Shown here: one piece after another, positions 6,025 to 10,388 of the stretch
How the letters are laid out: the number at the start of each line of letters is the position of its first letter
How positions within the stretch are numbered: the first letter of the stretch is position 1
NCBI GenBank assembly: GCA_002379855.1
Contig: DFUX01000007.1
Location: 1-10,388 of the forward strand
Reading direction: 5' to 3'
DNA: 10,388 bases
DNA from: Cloacimonetes bacterium UBA4175
GTDB lineage: Bacteria > Cloacimonadota > Cloacimonadia > Cloacimonadales > Cloacimonadaceae
Translations under genes and position numbers: made by a program
The notes under the pieces: model-generated
Told to the model about the DNA's origin: nothing
Database searches by the model: none
Seen by the model: only the letters and a program-made list of their open reading frames with translations

Positions 6025-8850
6025 ATGAAAAGATATTATTTGTTCTGCCTCTTAGTTCTGATATCACTCCTGCTGGCCATGGGCGGCTGCGTCCGCGGCC
6101 GTTCCGCAAATGCCGGGGTGGAGGTCTTTGAAGCTCTCGACATGCCCCACGACGATGGCAGCGGAGTACTCCTGAGATGGAAGCCTCTGGACAAAAGCCA
6201 CCGGATCATCCAATATAACGTCTATCGCGGCCATTCGCCGGACAGCCTCTTCCTGCTGGGCAATATCGAAGTTGACCCCAAACAGGGTGTGATGGGCGAA
6301 TACCTCTTTTTCTACGACCGGGATTATCTCCCCCTGGTCCAGTTTGAGACTGCTCCCTCAAAATTGAAAAAGGAAAAACACCAGGCTCCGGACAGCCCCC
6401 TCTACCAGGCAGTTCCCAGGGACGCGAACGTTGTGAGCACCATGCTTCCCCATTACAGCGTGCTGGGCAATCTCACAGCCCGCGGTTTCTACAACGGCTC
6501 CCGCCGGGTGGAAAAGGACGGCGAAGAGGGCAAGGAAGTCTTTGCCGGCTTCAAGCTTAACCAGTTTGAAAGCATCTATGCCAACCCCCTGCCCGGAAAC
6601 ACCTACTATTACAGCGTAGTGGCGGTGACCGAGACAGGCAGGCGCACTCCCGCCGCCCGGGTCTGCAGCGTTATCCCCGTTGACAACCGGCCGGATTCCA
6701 GCGCGGTGTTTGCCACCACCTACATCCAGGACACCAGGCAGTTCAAGTTTGAATGGAGCCCTCCCACGGGAACCACCGATATCGGCCTCTGGCAGGGCTG
6801 GCTGATGCCCAAAAGCCTGCTCCCGCTTTACCGGCAGGAACAGCAGAAGAACGCCTCCGCCCCGGACAGCGTGTTTTACGCCGCCTGGCAAAACGGTTCC
6901 ATAAGGCTCTTTGAACACACTCCTCCCTATTGGAGCCAGACCTTTTACCACCAGGTGGACGCGGCCGCGGAAGGCATCAATCTGCCTTCCAGCCTGCAGG
7001 ACTACATTCCTGTGCTCAGCTTTATGGACTACGGCGGTTTCCAGGCAGCCACCCTGGGCAAAAGCGCGCAGGTCAAAAACTCCGCGGAACTGCCCATCGT
7101 GCCGGCTTTCCAGGTGATTGACAAGGTCAACGACAAAGGCGACAACCTCATCGTTTCCTTCGGCAAGCCCTTTGCCTTCATCACGCAGGCTTCCTATACC
7201 AGCTCCCGGAAAAACAAGCTGAGGGTGAACTACGAACTCTCCAAAAACGAGCATTACGAGATAGACAGGCTGCGCTTTACCTTCCAGGATACTGCCAAAA
7301 ACACCTTGGGCACGGTCACGGAATATTATCTGGACAACGTGATAAAGTTCAAGCTGCCCGCCGGCCTCGCCAAAAACCAAAGCTTCAGGGTGCGCGTCGA
7401 GTTTCGCCTGCGGGGAGAGAAGGATTTCGATCCCCAAGTGGTCTGGCAGGATGTGACTTACGACGCCAAGGCTATGCGCTTCAACGGCAGCGGGGTCACC
7501 CTCAACGGCCAGTTGCTCAACAAGTATTTCTTCGATGTCTTTGCCAAAAGCAAACTGGATTCGGATTACAGCCCCGTCATGCGCATCGGCGGAATTTCCC
7601 GCGCCTTTGACCACACCATCCCCTTTGAAGACACCGTCACCCCCGAGATCGTCGGCTTTGACCAGAAGACCGGCAGGCTGCTGCTTGAACCCAATTTCAA
7701 AGTGGCAAAGGACCCCGTCAGCGGAGCGGTTTTATGGGCTCCCCTTTACAAACAGGATTTTGCCCCCTATCTGACCAATCTGGAGAAAGAACTGGCCGAG
7801 CTCAAAGCCGGGCTGGCGCCCGATGACAGCCTTTCCGAGGCAGCCCAGGAATTGCGGGACAAACAGGCCGAACTGGATTTCGCTCGCAACCATCCCGCCT
7901 ACGCCCAGGCCAAAGACGCAAAGTCGGACAAAGCCTGGCGCAAGGTCTTCCGGGCTGAAAAGGACAAAAACAGCCGCAGCTATGCCTATCAACTGCTGAT
8001 GACCGATGGCAAGGGCTTCTGGAACATCGCCGAACCAGCCTCCGGCGACGGTGAAGAGATTTGGAACTATCCCGTGGGAAACTGGTTCGACAACACCAAA
8101 TGGGCAACCCTGATCGCTTCGTTTGTAATGCTCGCGCTGGTGGTTTACACCGTATCAATATCCCGCCGCAAAGAATTGTATATCCGCCCCATCGCGGGAT
8201 TGGCGGAGCTTGACAACGCCGTGGGCCGCGCCACCGAGATGGGACGCCCGGTCATGTTCGTTCCCGGCTGGGGCACCCTGGGCGACGTGTGCACCATCTC
8301 TGCCATGATGATCCTCAACCAGATCGCCAAAAAGACCGCCGAATACGACATCCGGCTCATCTCCCCCCATGTGGACTACTTTGTGGTTCCTTTGGCGCAG
8401 GAGATGGTCCAAACCGCCTACAGCGAGATGGGCAGGCCTGACGCCTACAACCAGAACGACATCTTCTTCGTTTCCGATACCCAGTTCGCGTTCTGCGCGG
8501 CGGTAAACGGCATCACCGTGCGCGAAAGGGTCGCCACCATCTTCTATATGGGCTACTTCTACGCCGAGGCCTTGCTCATGACCGAAACCGGAAACCAGTC
8601 CGGAGCCATCCAGATCGCCGCCACCGATGCCATCACCCAGATTCCCTTCTTTATCACCACCTGCGACTATACCCTCATCGGTGAAGAGTTCTACGCCGCT
8701 TCCGCCTACCTTTCCCGCGACCCGAGCCTGGTGAGCATGCTCAAGGCTCAGGACTATTTTAAGCTGATTATCGTCGTCTGCGTGATAATAGGGGTGGTCT
8801 TATCCACAGCCCACGTCAACGCGTTCCTTAACTTCCTGCCCTTCGAGTGA
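6025..8850 (+). CDS. FN3-domain membrane lipoprotein with C-terminal DUF6754 domain (paralogue 2)
   Basis: This 941-residue paralogue of the 392-3469 product has the same plan. A signal peptide ends in A-M-G-G-C with Cys22 as the probable lipidation site, although Met at -3 is less usual than Leu. FN3-like segments carry the motif D-M-P-H-D-D-G (39-45) and D-K-V-N-D-K-G-D (366-373). A charged helical stretch lies at 583-626, shorter than in paralogue 1. A membrane helix (about 693-712) is followed by S-R-R-K, then the DUF6754 domain (718-909) and a last helix (about 913-930). By hand alignment the DUF6754 domains share about 128 of 196 residues without a gap, including a run of 21 identical residues centred on F-F-I-T-T-C-D-Y. 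The extracytoplasmic halves are far more divergent. The gene follows a 94-base spacer with a hairpin. The likeliest role is second, non-identical subunit of the same envelope complex; this is inference, and no activity is assignable. Confidence 0.93.
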   Translation: MKRYYLFCLLVLISLLLAMGGCVRGRSANAGVEVFEALDMPHDDGSGVLLRWKPLDKSHRIIQYNVYRGHSPDSLFLLGNIEVDPKQGVMGEYLFFYDRDYLPLVQFETAPSKLKKEKHQAPDSPLYQAVPRDANVVSTMLPHYSVLGNLTARGFYNGSRRVEKDGEEGKEVFAGFKLNQFESIYANPLPGNTYYYSVVAVTETGRRTPAARVCSVIPVDNRPDSSAVFATTYIQDTRQFKFEWSPPTGTTDIGLWQGWLMPKSLLPLYRQEQQKNASAPDSVFYAAWQNGSIRLFEHTPPYWSQTFYHQVDAAAEGINLPSSLQDYIPVLSFMDYGGFQAATLGKSAQVKNSAELPIVPAFQVIDKVNDKGDNLIVSFGKPFAFITQASYTSSRKNKLRVNYELSKNEHYEIDRLRFTFQDTAKNTLGTVTEYYLDNVIKFKLPAGLAKNQSFRVRVEFRLRGEKDFDPQVVWQDVTYDAKAMRFNGSGVTLNGQLLNKYFFDVFAKSKLDSDYSPVMRIGGISRAFDHTIPFEDTVTPEIVGFDQKTGRLLLEPNFKVAKDPVSGAVLWAPLYKQDFAPYLTNLEKELAELKAGLAPDDSLSEAAQELRDKQAELDFARNHPAYAQAKDAKSDKAWRKVFRAEKDKNSRSYAYQLLMTDGKGFWNIAEPASGDGEEIWNYPVGNWFDNTKWATLIASFVMLALVVYTVSISRRKELYIRPIAGLAELDNAVGRATEMGRPVMFVPGWGTLGDVCTISAMMILNQIAKKTAEYDIRLISPHVDYFVVPLAQEMVQTAYSEMGRPDAYNQNDIFFVSDTQFAFCAAVNGITVRERVATIFYMGYFYAEALLMTETGNQSGAIQIAATDAITQIPFFITTCDYTLIGEEFYAASAYLSRDPSLVSMLKAQDYFKLIIVVCVIIGVVLSTAHVNAFLNFLPFE

Positions 8851-8855
8851 TCCTG

Positions 8856-8884
8856 CCCCTGCGGCGGGGTCGCTCCCGGTCGGG
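8856..8884. other. GC-rich short inverted repeats before the radical SAM gene
   Basis: The 65-base spacer contains CCCC (8856-8859) facing GGGG (8866-8869), and CCCG (8875-8878) next to CGGG (8881-8884). Stems are only four pairs and no T-run follows, so termination is doubtful. The spacer suggests that expression of the next gene may be set partly separately. Confidence 0.3.
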
Positions 8885-8915
8885 TTAAACACCCAATATA
8901 AAGGGAGATCGAACG

Positions 8916-10322
8916 ATGCGAGTCCTGCTCGTTTCACCCCGCGCGCGTACCAGCGGCCTGGAAAGCCTGCGCAAGGGACATCAGATTATCCAGGGCCTGG
9001 TCTATGTGGCTGCCGCGGCGAGGGATGCCGGGCACAAGGCCACGGTGGTGATTGCCGACCGCGAGACCCTGCCCCGCTATATCAGGCGCTATCAGCCTGA
9101 CTTGGTGGGCGTTTCCTGCGTGACCGCCACCTATCCCGTAGCCCGCGAAATCCTCATCGATCTGGCGCAAAACTATCCCGGCCTGCCCACCATCATCGGC
9201 GGGCATCACGCCACCTTCATGTACCGCGAAGTTTTGGCGGAGACCGGCGTCAGCTATGTCTGCCGCGGTGAAGGGGAGGAGGTCTTTCCCGCCCTTCTGG
9301 CGGCTCTGGAAAAGGGTGAACGCTATCCTGAAATCCCCGGTATCGTCTTCCTTAAGGACGGCCATTACCACAACGACGGGCACATCGCGATTTTGGACGA
9401 TCTCAGCCGCCTGCCCCGCATCTCCATGGATCTGGTGGCCCCGGAGTTCAGCTTCACGCCCAAGCTGGTTTCCAGCCGCGGCTGCCCCTTCCGCTGTTCC
9501 TTCTGCTCCATCTCTTCCTTTTATGGCGGCAAATACCGCCAGCGTCCCGTGGAGAACGTCATTTCCGAGCTGGAGGAGTTCGTTTCTTGGGGCTACAAGG
9601 ATTTCTGGTTTCACGACGACAACCTCACCGCCGATATCAGATGGGTGAACGAGTTTTGCCGCCAGCTTGAAGAGCGCCGCCTCAAGATTCGCTGGAACTG
9701 CATGAGCCGCGTGGACGTTATCTACAAGCATCCCGAGCTTTTTGCCAGGATGGCGGCCTGCGGCTGTTCGCTGATCACCATCGGCCTGGAAAGCGGCGTT
9801 CCTGAAGTGCTGGAAAAGATGCACAAGCAGATCGACAGCACCCAGGTGAAAAAGGCGGTGGACACGCTTAACCGCCTCAAGATCAGCCATGTCTGGTATA
9901 TGATCCTGGGCAGCGGCGATGAATTTGACCATCCCCGCTATATCCGCCAGAACATCCGCTTTTTCCGTTCCCTGCCCCTGGGAATCGTGGTGATCTCCCT
10001 GCTCACGCCCTTCCCCGGCACGGAGGTCTTTGACAGGCTGCAAAAGGAAGGCAGGCTGCTTCATTATGACTGGGAAAAGTATGACCTCACCCACTGCGTT
10101 TACCGGCCTCAAGGGATGAGCCCGCAGGAGCTGGAACGCTTCCAGTCCAAAGCCTACCTCAGCATCTATCTGGGGAAGAAATGGCGGCTGATCCCCATGC
10201 TCTACAAGGGTTTTCGCTCCGGGACACTAAAGTTCCGCTCGGTGAGCACAGGTTTCAAGGCTCTGCTCAGGACGGCCCTTTTCAAGACCAAGTTTTCGGA
10301 CGCGATCATCAAGCGCCGCTGA
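8916..10322 (+). CDS. B12-binding-type radical SAM enzyme
   Basis: This 468-residue protein has the class B layout: an N-terminal cobalamin-binding-like Rossmann domain (about 1-130) and a radical SAM barrel (about 183-390). The N-terminal domain shows M-R-V-L-L-V-S-P at the start, G-V-S-C-V-T near 65-70, I-I-G-G-H-H-A-T-F (93-101) and C-R-G-E-G-E (116-121). The barrel opens with S-R-G-C-P-F-R-C-S-F-C (Cys190, 194, 197), the CxxxCxxC ligands of the 4Fe-4S cluster. Later barrel strands include F-H-D-D-N (232-236) and I-G-L-E-S-G (289-294). I see no DxHxxG motif, so cobalamin would bind base-off without a histidine ligand, as in many of this class. Such enzymes methylate or rearrange lipids, cofactors, peptides or antibiotics; the substrate here cannot be told. 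A basic C-terminal tail (about 420-468, rich in K/R with hydrophobic residues) may contact the membrane. AAGGGAG (8901-8907) precedes the ATG by eight bases. It is 65 bases after the lipoprotein gene, so linkage to the complex is possible but unproven. Confidence 0.93.
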   Translation: MRVLLVSPRARTSGLESLRKGHQIIQGLVYVAAAARDAGHKATVVIADRETLPRYIRRYQPDLVGVSCVTATYPVAREILIDLAQNYPGLPTIIGGHHATFMYREVLAETGVSYVCRGEGEEVFPALLAALEKGERYPEIPGIVFLKDGHYHNDGHIAILDDLSRLPRISMDLVAPEFSFTPKLVSSRGCPFRCSFCSISSFYGGKYRQRPVENVISELEEFVSWGYKDFWFHDDNLTADIRWVNEFCRQLEERRLKIRWNCMSRVDVIYKHPELFARMAACGCSLITIGLESGVPEVLEKMHKQIDSTQVKKAVDTLNRLKISHVWYMILGSGDEFDHPRYIRQNIRFFRSLPLGIVVISLLTPFPGTEVFDRLQKEGRLLHYDWEKYDLTHCVYRPQGMSPQELERFQSKAYLSIYLGKKWRLIPMLYKGFRSGTLKFRSVSTGFKALLRTALFKTKFSDAIIKRR

Positions 10323-10332
10323 AAGAATCGGC

Positions 10333-10365
10333 CACCAGGCCATAAAGCCGTGATCCAGTCTTTTT
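10333..10365 (+). terminator. Weak bulged hairpin with T-run after the last gene
   Basis: CAC...GGC (10333-10340, CA bulge) can pair with GCCGTG (10347-10352), and five T follow at 10361-10365, eight bases beyond the stem. This distance is longer than in a good intrinsic terminator. A competing GGCC-ACCA-GGCC stem lies at 10330-10341. Position just after the stop at 10322 fits a terminator, but the T-run is part of the dispersed repeat, so the call is tentative. Confidence 0.3.
10346..10364 (-). repeat. 19-base dispersed repeat, right copy (inverted)
   Basis: Read on the - strand, this is the same AAAAGACTGGATCACGGCT as at 109-127. The palindromic partner arm seen in the left copy is degenerate here: on the - strand the arm is followed by TTATGGCCTGGTGG instead of TCGCAGGCCGTGAT, so the stem survives only with a 2-base bulge. 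This looks like an older or decayed copy of the same element. Confidence 0.65.
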
Positions 10366-10388
10366 GAATAATCATCCACAAATTACAC

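Noticed and set aside
109..10364. Composite transposon with inverted ends
   Set aside because: No transposase, integrase or target-site duplication is visible; the inverted 19-mer alone is better explained as a dispersed intergenic element.

Overview
The window holds six genes, all on the + strand, preceded by about 390 bases of AT-richer, repeat-laden intergenic DNA and followed by about 65 bases of similar DNA. The organism is most likely a member of Candidatus Cloacimonadota or a relative. This is an inference from three things: FN3-type lipoproteins carrying 'D-x-P-N-D-x-G-D' strand motifs, a C-terminal domain I recognise from memory as DUF6754, and intergenic debris made of ACGGATTACACGG-like and TTTCCACC-like short repeats. 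No rRNA, tRNA or ribosomal-protein gene is present to confirm the taxonomy.

Layout: (1) positions 1-391 contain ACGGAT-type and TTTCCACC-type repeats, a hairpin/terminator-like element and a weak promoter candidate. (2) 392-3469 encodes a 1025-residue membrane lipoprotein with FN3-like domains and a C-terminal DUF6754 domain. (3) 3482-4108 and (5) 5325-5930 encode two different small polytopic membrane proteins of about six helices each. (4) Between them, 4123-5313 encodes a protein with one membrane helix at each end and a large alpha/beta domain between. (6) 6025-8850 encodes a second, 941-residue paralogue of the first lipoprotein. (7) 8916-10322 encodes a B12-binding-type radical SAM enzyme. 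(8) The downstream flank contains an inverted copy of a 19-base sequence also found near the left end.

The first four genes are separated by only 11-14 bases and each has a good ribosome binding site, so they form one operon. The fifth follows after 94 bases containing a G/C hairpin and is probably in the same transcript. The radical SAM gene follows after another 65 bases and may or may not be functionally linked. The two lipoproteins share a C-terminal domain that I align by hand without gaps at about 128 of 196 identical residues, while their extracytoplasmic halves have diverged.

I read genes 1-5 as one uncharacterised cell-envelope complex: two paralogous subunits reach from outside the membrane (FN3 part) to a very conserved cytoplasmic domain, two polytopic partners sit in the membrane, and one double-anchored alpha/beta protein faces outward. 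No biochemical function can be assigned from the sequence. This module is the best candidate for an undescribed system in the window.
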